Below, one piece after another: positions 14,789 through 22,762 of a stretch of DNA of 36,893 bases. The notes beneath the pieces are model-generated. The model was given only the letters and a program-made list of their open reading frames with translations, was not told the origin of the DNA and did not search any database. Position 1 is the first letter of the stretch; the number at the start of each line of letters is the position of its first letter. The translations under genes were made by a program, and so were the position numbers. The stretch spans positions 1 through 36,893 of the forward strand of contig JAZNBK010000002.1 of assembly GCA_045587025.1 (NCBI GenBank), read 5' to 3'. Source of the stretch: UBA1740 sp045587025 (GTDB lineage: Bacteria > Bacillota > Clostridia > Oscillospirales > CAG-272).

Positions 14789-15520
14789 ATGCGTTTAGAT
14801 AAATATATTTCGGCGTGCGGTATCGCCTCGAGAAAGGAAACCGCAACGCTCGCAAAGCGCGGAGAAATCTCGTTAAACGGCGAGATAGTAAAGCGCGCGG
14901 ATATCCATATCGACGAAAATAAAGACTGCGTAGTCCTTAAGGGTGAAAAAATAACCTACCGTAAATTCACTTATATAATGCTGAACAAGCCGTCGGGATA
15001 TATAAGTGCGACGGAGGACGGACGGCTTCCCGTCGTCACCGAATTGCTGCCGCCCACGCTTCAGAAAATAGGGCTTTTCCCTTGCGGAAGATTAGACAAG
15101 GACACTTTGGGACTTATGCTTCTTACAAATGACGGAAAATTATCGCATTTTCTTCTTTCTCCACGTCATCACGTTTCCAAAAAATATGCCTTCGAGTGTG
15201 AAGCGCCTTTGATTTCAGGCGCTGAAGAACAATTCCTTGCGGGAATGGAAATCGACGGCGGAGTGCTCTGCCGTGAGGCGAAGCTCGAATGTGACGGCAC
15301 AAGACGGCGGGGCTTCGTTACACTTCTTGAAGGAAAATATCATCAGGTCAAGCGAATGTTTGAAGCGTTGGAAAACAAGATAACCTATCTTGAACGCGTC
15401 GAGTTCGCAGGAATTCCGCTCGACACCTCGCTGTCTCGCGGCGAGTGGAGATTTTGCACCGAAGAAGAAATAGAGCTTCTTCGGAGCCATTATGAAAACA
15501 TAAATAAAAATTGTAAATAA
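14789..15520 (+). CDS. RsuA/RluB/E/F-family rRNA pseudouridine synthase
   Basis: 243 residues from ATG 14789; a GTG two codons earlier (14783) is an alternative, and both have only a weak ribosome binding site (GGTGA). An N-terminal S4 RNA-binding domain (MRLDKYISACGIASRKE, then LNGEIVKRADIHID) precedes the catalytic domain with MLNKPSGYISATED, the active-site motif GRLDKDTLGLMLLTNDG (catalytic Asp in RLDKDT), and KKYAFEC and EGKYHQVKRMF. It isomerises uridine to pseudouridine in rRNA; whether 16S (RsuA) or 23S (RluB/F) cannot be told. Tex follows by 25 bases. Confidence 0.93.
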   Translation: MRLDKYISACGIASRKETATLAKRGEISLNGEIVKRADIHIDENKDCVVLKGEKITYRKFTYIMLNKPSGYISATEDGRLPVVTELLPPTLQKIGLFPCGRLDKDTLGLMLLTNDGKLSHFLLSPRHHVSKKYAFECEAPLISGAEEQFLAGMEIDGGVLCREAKLECDGTRRRGFVTLLEGKYHQVKRMFEALENKITYLERVEFAGIPLDTSLSRGEWRFCTEEEIELLRSHYENINKNCK

Positions 15521-15545
15521 AACTTTGCATATATCGGAGGAAAAT

Positions 15546-17714
15546 ATGGACATTATCAAAATTCTATCGGAAGAATTAAAGCTGACCGAAGATCAGGTAA
15601 CGAAAACCGTCGCTCTTATGGACGAGGGGAACACTATCCCTTTTATCGCCCGTTACCGTAAGGAAGTTACAGGATGCCTTGACGATATCACGCTTCGCGC
15701 GTTGGAGGACCGCCTTAACTATCTTCGCAAGCTCGACGAAAGACGAGAGGAAATATCCTCCGCTATCGAAGCGCAAGGAAAGCTCACTCCCGAGATTGTA
15801 GTGGCGCTGTCAAAGGCGGTTACTCTCGTAGAATTAGAGGACATCTACCGTCCTTACAAGCAAAAGAGAAAGACGAGAGCTTCCGTTGCAAAGGAAAAGG
15901 GCTTGGAGCCGCTCGCTCTGCTTATCCTTGAACAACGTGACAGCTATGAAGCTTCCCTTTCAGAGCTTGCCTCCGCTTATATTGACAAAGAAAAGGGAGT
16001 TGAGAGCGCAGAGAGCGCATTGGCAGGCGCTTCCGATATCATTGCGGAAAATATTTCAGACGTCGCTGAATACAGAAAGCTTCTCCGTGATTTTGCTTTT
16101 TCCTTTGGTGTAATTGTGACCAAGCAGGCAAAGGAGGAGGACTCGGTATATGCAGACTACTATGACTATCGTGAAGAAGTCAAAAAGCTCCGTCCTCACC
16201 GTGTGCTTGCTATAACGAGGGGAGAACGTGAGGAATTTTTGAAGGTTTCTCTTGAGCTTGACAGAGCAACAGCGCTTGCAAAGCTATCCTCAAAGGTGAT
16301 TACAAACGCAAAATCTCCCGTCTGCGAGTTTATTTCCGCCTCATTGGAGGACAGCTACGACCGTCTTATCTTCCCGTCTGTTGAAAGAGAGGTAAGAGCC
16401 GAGCTGTTCGATAACGCAAGCGAAGGCGCACTAAAGGTGTTCGCTGACAATCTTCGCAAGCTCCTGCTCGCCTCCCCCTTAAAGGGAAAAACCGTTCTCG
16501 GCTACGACCCCGGCTTCCGTACAGGATGCAAGCTCGCAGTCGTTGATAAGACGGGAAAGGTTTTAGATACCGCGGTAATATATCCGACAAAACCGAGAGA
16601 GCAAATTGAAGAAAGCAGAAGGATAGTTTCCAAGCTCATAAATAAATACAAGGTCGACGTCGTCGCTATAGGAAACGGAACTGCTTCCCGTGAAAGCGAG
16701 CAGTTTATTGCCGACGCGATACGTGATTTGGGCTTTGAAAACACTAAATACACTATCGTAAGCGAAGCGGGGGCGAGCGTTTATTCCGCATCCAAGCTCG
16801 GCGCGGAAGAGTTCCCCGATTTCGACGTTACCGAGCGAAGCGCGGTATCTATCGCAAGACGCCTACAGGATCCTCTCGCCGAGCTTGTAAAAATCGATCC
16901 TAAGGCGATAGGCGTAGGTCAGTACCAGCACGATATGAAGCAGGCGCGGCTCACCGAGGCGCTCGACGGCGTTGTCGAGGACTGCGTAAACAGCGTAGGC
17001 GTTGACGTAAACACCGCTTCCTATTCTCTGCTCTCGCACATATCGGGAATTAACGCAACCGCAGCGAAAAATATCGTTGCCTACCGTGAAGAAAATGGTG
17101 AATTTACAAGCAGAGCGCAAATTTTAAAGGTGCCGAAAATCGGCGCTAAGGCGTACGAGCAGTGCGCCGGCTTCCTGCGTGTTTCCGGTTCTGATGAAAT
17201 CCTAGACAACACGGGCGTGCATCCCGAATCCTACGCCATAGCAAAAACGCTTCTCTCCACCTTCGGATATTCCGAAAACGACGTAAAGGAAGGCAACATC
17301 TCTGCGCTTCGCGCAAAGGCGACGATAAAAGGAACTGCCAAGCTCTCGCAGGAGCTGGGCTGCGGTGAGCCGACTTTGCTCGATATTATAGGCGAGCTTG
17401 AAAAGCCGGGTAGAGATATCCGCGACAGCTTACCTCCTCCAAATCTTCGCACTGACGTCCTTGATATCAAGGATCTGAAGCAGGATATGCTTCTTAAAGG
17501 AACGGTCAGAAACGTCGTTGACTTCGGCGCGTTCGTTGATATTGGAGTTCATTACGACGGACTTTTACACATTTCGGAAATGAGCGACAGATACATTAAG
17601 CATCCGAGCGAGGTGGTTTCCGTCGGCGACGTAATTGAAGTACGTGTAAAGAGCGTGGACCTCACGAAAAACAGAATAGCGCTCAGTTGCAAGAATATGG
17701 CAGTTGTTGAATAA
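15546..17714 (+). CDS. tex: Tex-family RNA-binding protein
   Basis: 722 residues, close to the family length, from ATG 15546 with GGAGG at 15536-15540. The order is an N-terminal helical HTH-like domain (TIPFIARYRKEVTGCLDD, then LEDIYRPYKQKRKTRA), a YqgF/RNase H-like domain (VLGYDPGFRTGCKLAVVD, VVAIGNGTASRE, SEAGASVYSAS), helix-hairpin-helix segments (GVDVNTASYSLLSHISGI, LKVPKIGAKAYEQCAGFLRV), and a C-terminal S1 domain (LLKGTVRNVVDFGAFVDIGV to KNRIALSCK). Tex binds nucleic acid and affects transcription in several bacteria; its precise role is not settled. Confidence 0.96.
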   Translation: MDIIKILSEELKLTEDQVTKTVALMDEGNTIPFIARYRKEVTGCLDDITLRALEDRLNYLRKLDERREEISSAIEAQGKLTPEIVVALSKAVTLVELEDIYRPYKQKRKTRASVAKEKGLEPLALLILEQRDSYEASLSELASAYIDKEKGVESAESALAGASDIIAENISDVAEYRKLLRDFAFSFGVIVTKQAKEEDSVYADYYDYREEVKKLRPHRVLAITRGEREEFLKVSLELDRATALAKLSSKVITNAKSPVCEFISASLEDSYDRLIFPSVEREVRAELFDNASEGALKVFADNLRKLLLASPLKGKTVLGYDPGFRTGCKLAVVDKTGKVLDTAVIYPTKPREQIEESRRIVSKLINKYKVDVVAIGNGTASRESEQFIADAIRDLGFENTKYTIVSEAGASVYSASKLGAEEFPDFDVTERSAVSIARRLQDPLAELVKIDPKAIGVGQYQHDMKQARLTEALDGVVEDCVNSVGVDVNTASYSLLSHISGINATAAKNIVAYREENGEFTSRAQILKVPKIGAKAYEQCAGFLRVSGSDEILDNTGVHPESYAIAKTLLSTFGYSENDVKEGNISALRAKATIKGTAKLSQELGCGEPTLLDIIGELEKPGRDIRDSLPPPNLRTDVLDIKDLKQDMLLKGTVRNVVDFGAFVDIGVHYDGLLHISEMSDRYIKHPSEVVSVGDVIEVRVKSVDLTKNRIALSCKNMAVVE

Positions 17715-17845
17715 TTCTAATAAATTAGATTTGTTTTCTTAATATTTTCCAGATGAACCTACAAAACCCTTGTTTTTTGTGCAATATTCACAACGCAGGC
17801 AACTAAAGTTTGTAGAAATAACCACTTTTATTTTTGGAAAAATAT

Positions 17846-17854
17846 TGATATAAT
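17846..17854 (+). promoter_or_regulatory. extended -10 promoter of msmK/ugpC
   Basis: TGATATAAT ending 41 bases before the ATG. The -35 region at 17826-17831 (TTTTAT) is poor, so recognition would rest on the extended -10 element. Confidence 0.5.
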
Positions 17855-17895
17855 AATATAGTAAAAATATAAATACCATTTAGGAGGAATATAAA

Positions 17896-19038
17896 ATGGC
17901 AAGCTTATCATTAAAGCACATTTACAAAAAGTACCCCGGCGGTGTTACCGCAGTATCAGATTTTAACCTTGAAATCAAGGATAAGGAATTTCTTATTCTC
18001 GTTGGACCTTCGGGATGCGGTAAATCAACTACTCTCCGAATGATTGCAGGTCTTGAAGAAATCAGCGAAGGCGAGCTTTTCATAGGTGACCGTCTTGTAA
18101 ATGACGTTGCTCCTAAAGACAGAGATATCGCGATGGTTTTCCAGAACTACGCTTTGTATCCTCATATGACAGTATTTGAAAACATGGCGTTCGGCTTGAA
18201 GCTCCGTAAGGTTCCGAAGGAAGAAATCAAGCGCCGTGTTGAAGAAGCTGCTCGTATCCTTGACATCAACCACTTGCTCGAAAGACGTCCGAAGGCGCTT
18301 TCCGGCGGTCAGAAGCAGCGTGTTGCGCTCGGCCGCGCTATCGTTCGTAACCCTAAGGTATTCTTGCTCGACGAGCCGCTTTCCAACTTGGACGCTAAGC
18401 TCCGTGCTTCCATGAGAACCGAGCTTACAAAGCTTCACAAGAAGGTTGAAACCACATTCATCTACGTAACGCACGACCAGGTAGAAGCAATGACAATGGC
18501 TACCCGTATCGTTGTTATGAAGGATGGTTTGGTTCAGCAGATCGATACTCCTCAGAATCTCTACGATTATCCCGTAAACCTCTTTGTTGCCGGATTTATC
18601 GGAACTCCTCAGATGAACTTCATCTCCTGCAAGCTTGAGAAGAAGGACGCAAACCTCTACGTAACCTTCGGCAAAAACTCTATCAAGCTTCCTGCAGACA
18701 AGGCAAACAACCCTGCCCTCAAGGAATACATCGGACAGAACGTTATCATCGGTGTACGTCCCGAATGTATCCATGACGATCCCGCTCACATCGCTTCTAT
18801 GCCTGACAGCGTAATGAACGTTACTGTCGACGTAACAGAGCTTATGGGCGCTGAAATCTACCTCTACCTCGGATTTGACGGTCAGGAAGATGCTACAAAC
18901 GGCAAGAACATCATTGCACGTGTATCCGCTCGTTCCTCTGCTCGCGCAGGCGACTCCATTCAGGTCGCTATCGATGCAAGCAGAATCCACATCTTCGATC
19001 AGGATACAGAGCGTTGCATCGTTTCCAATAACGGCTAA
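17896..19038 (+). CDS. ugpC: sugar ABC transporter ATP-binding protein (MsmK/UgpC type)
   Basis: 380 residues with AGGAGG upstream of ATG 17896. Walker A GPSGCGKST at 37-45, Q-loop MVFQNYALYPHMTVFENM, signature LSGGQKQR at ~135, Walker B VFLLDEPLSNLDAKLR, H-loop THDQVEAM. The C-terminal ~140 residues form the regulatory TOBE/MalK-like domain (FIGTPQMNF, IIGVRPECI, TELMGAEIYLYL). No permease or solute-binding gene is adjacent, which fits a shared ATPase energising several carbohydrate importers encoded elsewhere, as MsmK does in streptococci. Codon use is strongly biased, suggesting high expression. The gene name could equally be msmK. Confidence 0.95.
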   Translation: MASLSLKHIYKKYPGGVTAVSDFNLEIKDKEFLILVGPSGCGKSTTLRMIAGLEEISEGELFIGDRLVNDVAPKDRDIAMVFQNYALYPHMTVFENMAFGLKLRKVPKEEIKRRVEEAARILDINHLLERRPKALSGGQKQRVALGRAIVRNPKVFLLDEPLSNLDAKLRASMRTELTKLHKKVETTFIYVTHDQVEAMTMATRIVVMKDGLVQQIDTPQNLYDYPVNLFVAGFIGTPQMNFISCKLEKKDANLYVTFGKNSIKLPADKANNPALKEYIGQNVIIGVRPECIHDDPAHIASMPDSVMNVTVDVTELMGAEIYLYLGFDGQEDATNGKNIIARVSARSSARAGDSIQVAIDASRIHIFDQDTERCIVSNNG

Positions 19039-19063
19039 TTATTATATAAGCAAAGAAGCTTTT

Positions 19064-19106
19064 AAAAAACAGGAAATCCCGCATCTGCGGGATTTCCTGT
19101 TTTTTA
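19064..19106. terminator. bidirectional terminator
   Basis: AAAAAACAGGAAATCCCGCA pairs with its near-perfect complement across a two-base turn at 19084-19085, with T runs on both strands. It ends msmK/ugpC rightward and the membrane-protein operon leftward. Confidence 0.93.
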
Positions 19107-19140
19107 TTTTGAGTTTTTCTTAGGTCTTGTGCCAAGATTG

Positions 19141-19758
19141 CTATTTTTTCTTTTCTTTCCTTCCCTTTTTGCGACTTGAATACTGTACCGTCATACCGAT
19201 AACAGCCAAAATCAAGCCGAGCGGAATATGTACGTAGGGCAGTGGGGGCACGTCTATAATGCCACAAATAATAGCTCCGGATATCATTCCTCCCGCTCCT
19301 GCCGACAACGCTATAACGAAAACTCTGACAAGCAATGCGGATATCGTCGAAACAATAAGCGATGTTACAACAGCAGGCAGAAAATTAAATTTAAGCCCCG
19401 TCAAAACGACGAAGGCGCATATCGCCGAAAAGAAGAACGTCCCCACCTTTGGCAAGCAAAAGGAAATTGCAGAAACGATAACGGCGATAAGAAACGCAAG
19501 CAGAATAGATAGCACTCTTATTTTTCCGCTATCTGCGTTATTAAGCTTGTCCGCTATATAAATCGTAACCACCCCTGCCGAAACAAAGCAGGAAATTCCG
19601 ATACAATACCTCAAAAGCTTATATCCGAAAAAGCAAATAAATATAGCTGCAAGAAGCAGCCCGACAGAATAAGCTACCCCGAGCTTCCCCTCGGCGAGAA
19701 ACGAGAGAAAGGGAACGGATGTATTTGATATCGAAAGAAAATCTGTTATTTTCCCCAT
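19141..19758 (-). CDS. polytopic membrane protein (DUF4203/TMEM198-like topology)
   Basis: 205 residues with about seven hydrophobic segments: VGLLLAAIFICFFGYKLL, CIGISCFVSAGVVTIYI, ILLAFLIAVIVSAISF, VGTFFFSAICAFVVLTGL, VTSLIVSTISALLVRV, a Gly/Ala-rich segment AGAGGMISGAIICGI, and LGLILAVIGMTVQY, then a very basic tail (SSRKKGRKEKKK). The paired helices with glycine-rich turns resemble DUF4203/TMEM198-like proteins; this is similarity of layout only. AGGAGAG precedes the ATG. Last gene of a leftward operon, 57 bases after the glycosyltransferase. Confidence 0.7.
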   Translation of the reverse strand: MGKITDFLSISNTSVPFLSFLAEGKLGVAYSVGLLLAAIFICFFGYKLLRYCIGISCFVSAGVVTIYIADKLNNADSGKIRVLSILLAFLIAVIVSAISFCLPKVGTFFFSAICAFVVLTGLKFNFLPAVVTSLIVSTISALLVRVFVIALSAGAGGMISGAIICGIIDVPPLPYVHIPLGLILAVIGMTVQYSSRKKGRKEKKK

Positions 19759-19815
19759 TTTTTAATCTCTCCTCTGTGCCAATCGCTTTTATAAATACAT
19801 AAAACAGGCGATGCT

Positions 19816-20943
19816 CTACTGCTTTTTGCCATTATTAACGAGCTCCTCTGCAAAGCTGCAAATATTAGCCGTAGAGCTCGGCTTTCTTATCACGTCAATG
19901 TTCTTTCGCATCGTTTCCAGATGATTTGGAAGAGTGAAAAGCTGATGAATAGCGTCAGCGACAGAATAAGAGCCGCCTATCGCCATTCCCACTCCGTTGT
20001 TCTGCAAAAATTCCGCATTTCTCTGCTCGTGCCCGGGAATTGGGTTGCAGATAATCATCGGCAAGCGTTTTGCAAGAGTTTCGCTCGTCGTAAGTCCTCC
20101 CGGCTTTGAAACAATGCAATCGGCGGCATCCATAAGCTCATCAACGTTACTTACGTATCCGTAATTCAGGACCTTCTTTTTAAAGACGGTGGCGTCGATT
20201 TTTTCTCTCTCCTCGGTATTGTTTCCGCAAACGCAAATAATCTGCAAATCAAGCTCTAAGTCGTCTATCTTCTTGATTATATCGCACAATGAGCCGTAGC
20301 CCATACTTCCGCCCATAATCAAAATCGTGTTTTTGTTTATGTCAAGTCCTAATTTTGCGCGCACCTCCGCCTTTGGAGCTATAAAGGAGAATTTCGGATC
20401 TATCGGAATTCCGAGCGGCAGAATCTGCTCCCTCTTGAAGCCCTTTCTGATAGCGGCAGGAATTAAAAGCTCGTTTGGAATAACGACGTAATTCGTCCTT
20501 AACGCCTCCTCCCAAAACGGATGCATAACGTAGTCGGTAACTATTCCCATAGCGAGAAAATTCGTTTCCTTTCTCTGCATTATTACGTCGACGAGGATTC
20601 CGCAGAAAGGATGCGTATATATCAATACATCGGGAGAATATTCAATTATTGTGTTATAGGTTTTTTTCGCAATAACTCGGTTCGCTAATCTCGACCAGCT
20701 CGTTTCGTAGGAATTTTTAGACCTGTTTTCAAGCTTTGTATACGCCTTTGAAAAAAGCTTTTTAAACTTATCAACGGTAAGCAGGTATCCCTTTGATACA
20801 ATATCGTATAGCCCTTTATTTATATTCAAATATGTATCGAGCACCTCGCATTGATGCCCCTGAAGCTCAAACTGCTTTTTCAGGGCCTTCGCTGTCGAAT
20901 TGTGCCCCTCTCCCGCAGTAACAGATAATACCAAAACCTTCAT
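19816..20943 (-). CDS. processive diacylglycerol beta-glucosyltransferase (UgtP/MGDG synthase-like, GT28)
   Basis: 375 residues with GGTGGAG before the ATG. The N-terminal domain starts VLVLSVTAGEGHNSTAKAL, the hallmark of the MGDG synthase/UgtP group, with IYTHPFCG and TDYVMHPFW as lipid-side elements. The C-terminal nucleotide-sugar domain has ILIMGGSMGYG, DCIVSKPGGLTTSETLAKRLPMII and PGHEQRNAEFL. It transfers a sugar (usually glucose from UDP-glucose) to diacylglycerol in the inner leaflet, making glycolipids and lipoteichoic-acid anchors. UgtP also links nutrition to division in Bacillus. Product processivity cannot be judged from sequence. Confidence 0.92.
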   Translation of the reverse strand: MKVLVLSVTAGEGHNSTAKALKKQFELQGHQCEVLDTYLNINKGLYDIVSKGYLLTVDKFKKLFSKAYTKLENRSKNSYETSWSRLANRVIAKKTYNTIIEYSPDVLIYTHPFCGILVDVIMQRKETNFLAMGIVTDYVMHPFWEEALRTNYVVIPNELLIPAAIRKGFKREQILPLGIPIDPKFSFIAPKAEVRAKLGLDINKNTILIMGGSMGYGSLCDIIKKIDDLELDLQIICVCGNNTEEREKIDATVFKKKVLNYGYVSNVDELMDAADCIVSKPGGLTTSETLAKRLPMIICNPIPGHEQRNAEFLQNNGVGMAIGGSYSVADAIHQLFTLPNHLETMRKNIDVIRKPSSTANICSFAEELVNNGKKQ

Positions 20944-20981
20944 AATGCTCCACCTCTGTTTATCAAAATCTCCACGTACTG

Positions 20982-21884
20982 TTATTTTTGAATGTTTCTT
21001 ATGTAATGAAAAATATACTGCTGCGCAACGCCTGCGTATTCTCCGAGATTTTTATAATCCAAGTTCCCGTCAAAATACTCGTCGATAGCTCTGCGCATCC
21101 ATACGTCTATAGGAAAGGCGCTCAAATGATTTCCTGCAAATAAAAGTATACAAGAAGCGACCTTTTCGCCCACCCCACAGATAGAAAGCAATTCCTTTTT
21201 CGCCTTTTCGATATCGCAGGGCGCTTTTAATTCGTCTAAATTTATCTGTCCGCTCGCCACCCTTTGAGACGCATCTAACAGATATCTGTATCTGAAGCCG
21301 ACGTGCGCCTCGTTCAGCTTTTCGGGATTTTTCATAATATCCTTTGCCGAAGGAAAGGAATAACATTTTCCGCAAAAATCACAGCGCTCGCAATTATCAG
21401 CCCTTTTTTCGCCGTAAAGAGAGCAAACCTTTTTTATAATCCTTTTAATTCTCGGTATGTTATTGTTCTGCGAAACGATAAAGGAAAACAACGCCTCCCA
21501 CATATCCTGGCGCAAAATCGCTATTCCTTTACCTGCCTCGCACGCCCGTCTTAAAACCTCGTTTTCGGGCAGGGCGCTTATTACCGATTTTTTTATTTTC
21601 TCCCAGTCCAAGTCGGTAGCAAAATAATTTCTCCAGACGCTTTCATATTCCTCGATAGTTGTATTGAAGAAAATCAATTCGCCAACTTTTCTTTGCGCTA
21701 TTCGCAAAAAACGCATACAAGCCACGCCGGTATATTCAGAAAGGAAGTCAGTTTTTTCGACGGCGTTAAAGCGAAAGCACTGACCGCACTCCAGGGTGTC
21801 GGAAAGCGAATAATCACCCAAGTTTCCGACGAGCAAAGCCCTTCCCTTGCCCTTTATTTCTTCATACCAAATTTTTTCCCGCAT
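20982..21884 (-). CDS. 8-oxoguanine DNA glycosylase/AP lyase (OGG1 type)
   Basis: 300 residues with GGAGC before the ATG. The N-terminal domain has the OGG signature SLSDTLECGQCFRF. The HhH-GPD core follows: SFIVSQNNNIPRIKRIIKKVC, then GVGEKVASCILLFAGNHLSAFPIDVWMRRAID, where Lys ~240 is the Schiff-base nucleophile and Asp ~260 the catalytic acid. A Cys cluster CERCDFCGKCYSF lies between the halves, as in clostridial OGG1 proteins, and may bind metal; it is not the endonuclease III iron-sulfur site. It removes oxidised guanine from DNA. First gene of a leftward operon with the glycosyltransferase, 38 bases apart. Confidence 0.93.
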   Translation of the reverse strand: MREKIWYEEIKGKGRALLVGNLGDYSLSDTLECGQCFRFNAVEKTDFLSEYTGVACMRFLRIAQRKVGELIFFNTTIEEYESVWRNYFATDLDWEKIKKSVISALPENEVLRRACEAGKGIAILRQDMWEALFSFIVSQNNNIPRIKRIIKKVCSLYGEKRADNCERCDFCGKCYSFPSAKDIMKNPEKLNEAHVGFRYRYLLDASQRVASGQINLDELKAPCDIEKAKKELLSICGVGEKVASCILLFAGNHLSAFPIDVWMRRAIDEYFDGNLDYKNLGEYAGVAQQYIFHYIRNIQK

Positions 21885-21931
21885 TTTTTGCTCCTATATG
21901 TAAAAAAAAACGAATAGATTTCCCTCGGCAC

Positions 21932-21960
21932 TTGCAATTGAACAAATTTTATTGTATAAT
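21932..21960 (+). promoter_or_regulatory. promoter of the DUF6062-YhaN-like operon
   Basis: TTGCAA (21932-21937), a 17-base spacer, TATAAT (21955-21960), leaving a leader of about 85 bases before ATG 22053. Confidence 0.7.
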
Positions 21961-22052
21961 ATAAATTAGATAATTATATTCTTTATTTTACATAAAGTAT
22001 ACTACATTTTTTCAAAAAAATCAACACCTTTATTTTAAGGAGCCGCAAATAT

Positions 22053-22757
22053 ATGGAACAAATTTATACCATCCCGATAAACGAAACGTTTGACGCTCAC
22101 AGAGGAAAAAATGAATGTGGTTGTCCTGTTTGCGCTCTATATAAAAAGCTACAGGAAAGCGAGCTTGACATTATTCTCGGCGCTTCTATGATGGAACCGG
22201 ATATTCGCATTATGACGAACAAAGAGGGCTTTTGCGGAACTCATTTTGATATGATGTTTACAAAGAAAAACCGTCTTGGGCTGGCGCTTATGATGGAGAG
22301 TCATTTAGACCGTGTTAAAGAGGAAATCAAAGACAAGGCGCTCCCCTCCTTGATTGCAGGAAAGGGCACTGCCCCCATGAAATCTATCGAGCGGCTGAAA
22401 AAATCCTGTTATATCTGCCGCCGTATAGACCATCATCTGAAAAATATGATATCTACGATAGTTCTTCTTTTTCAGAGCGACGCCGAGTTTGTAAAAAAAT
22501 TCAGAGAGCAGCCGTATTTTTGTCTGCCCCATTACAGCGAGCTTGTAAATTATGCGAAAAACAAGCTGTCAAAAAAAGAATTTTCGGATTTTTATTCCGA
22601 TATATCGAATTTAGAGCTTAACTATCTCGACTCATTACGCGGCGATGTTAGCCATTTTTGCAAAAAATTCGACTACCGCTATCAAGACGAGCCGTGGTAT
22701 AACTCGAAGGACGCCGTCGAGAGAACGATTAAGTTTCTCTCGGGAGCAGAAAGGTAA
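22053..22757 (+). CDS. DUF6062 family protein
   Basis: 234 residues, AAGGAG upstream of ATG 22053. The family layout is visible: IPINETFDAHRGKNECGCPVCALYKKLQESELDIILGASMMEPDIRI near the start, the GFCGTHFDMMF segment, then KSCYICRRIDHHLKNM and QPYFCLPHYSELV. The paired C..C and CxxH motifs, repeated twice, suggest metal binding, possibly zinc. The function is unknown. The next gene begins five bases later, so it is firmly coupled to the YhaN-like ATPase. Confidence 0.85.
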   Translation: MEQIYTIPINETFDAHRGKNECGCPVCALYKKLQESELDIILGASMMEPDIRIMTNKEGFCGTHFDMMFTKKNRLGLALMMESHLDRVKEEIKDKALPSLIAGKGTAPMKSIERLKKSCYICRRIDHHLKNMISTIVLLFQSDAEFVKKFREQPYFCLPHYSELVNYAKNKLSKKEFSDFYSDISNLELNYLDSLRGDVSHFCKKFDYRYQDEPWYNSKDAVERTIKFLSGAER

Positions 22758-22762
22758 CGATT

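Noticed and set aside
18025..18990. 321-residue minus-strand ORF opposite the ABC ATPase
   Set aside because: It is the antisense of a highly conserved, codon-biased ATPase gene; strong codon bias commonly leaves the opposite frame open.
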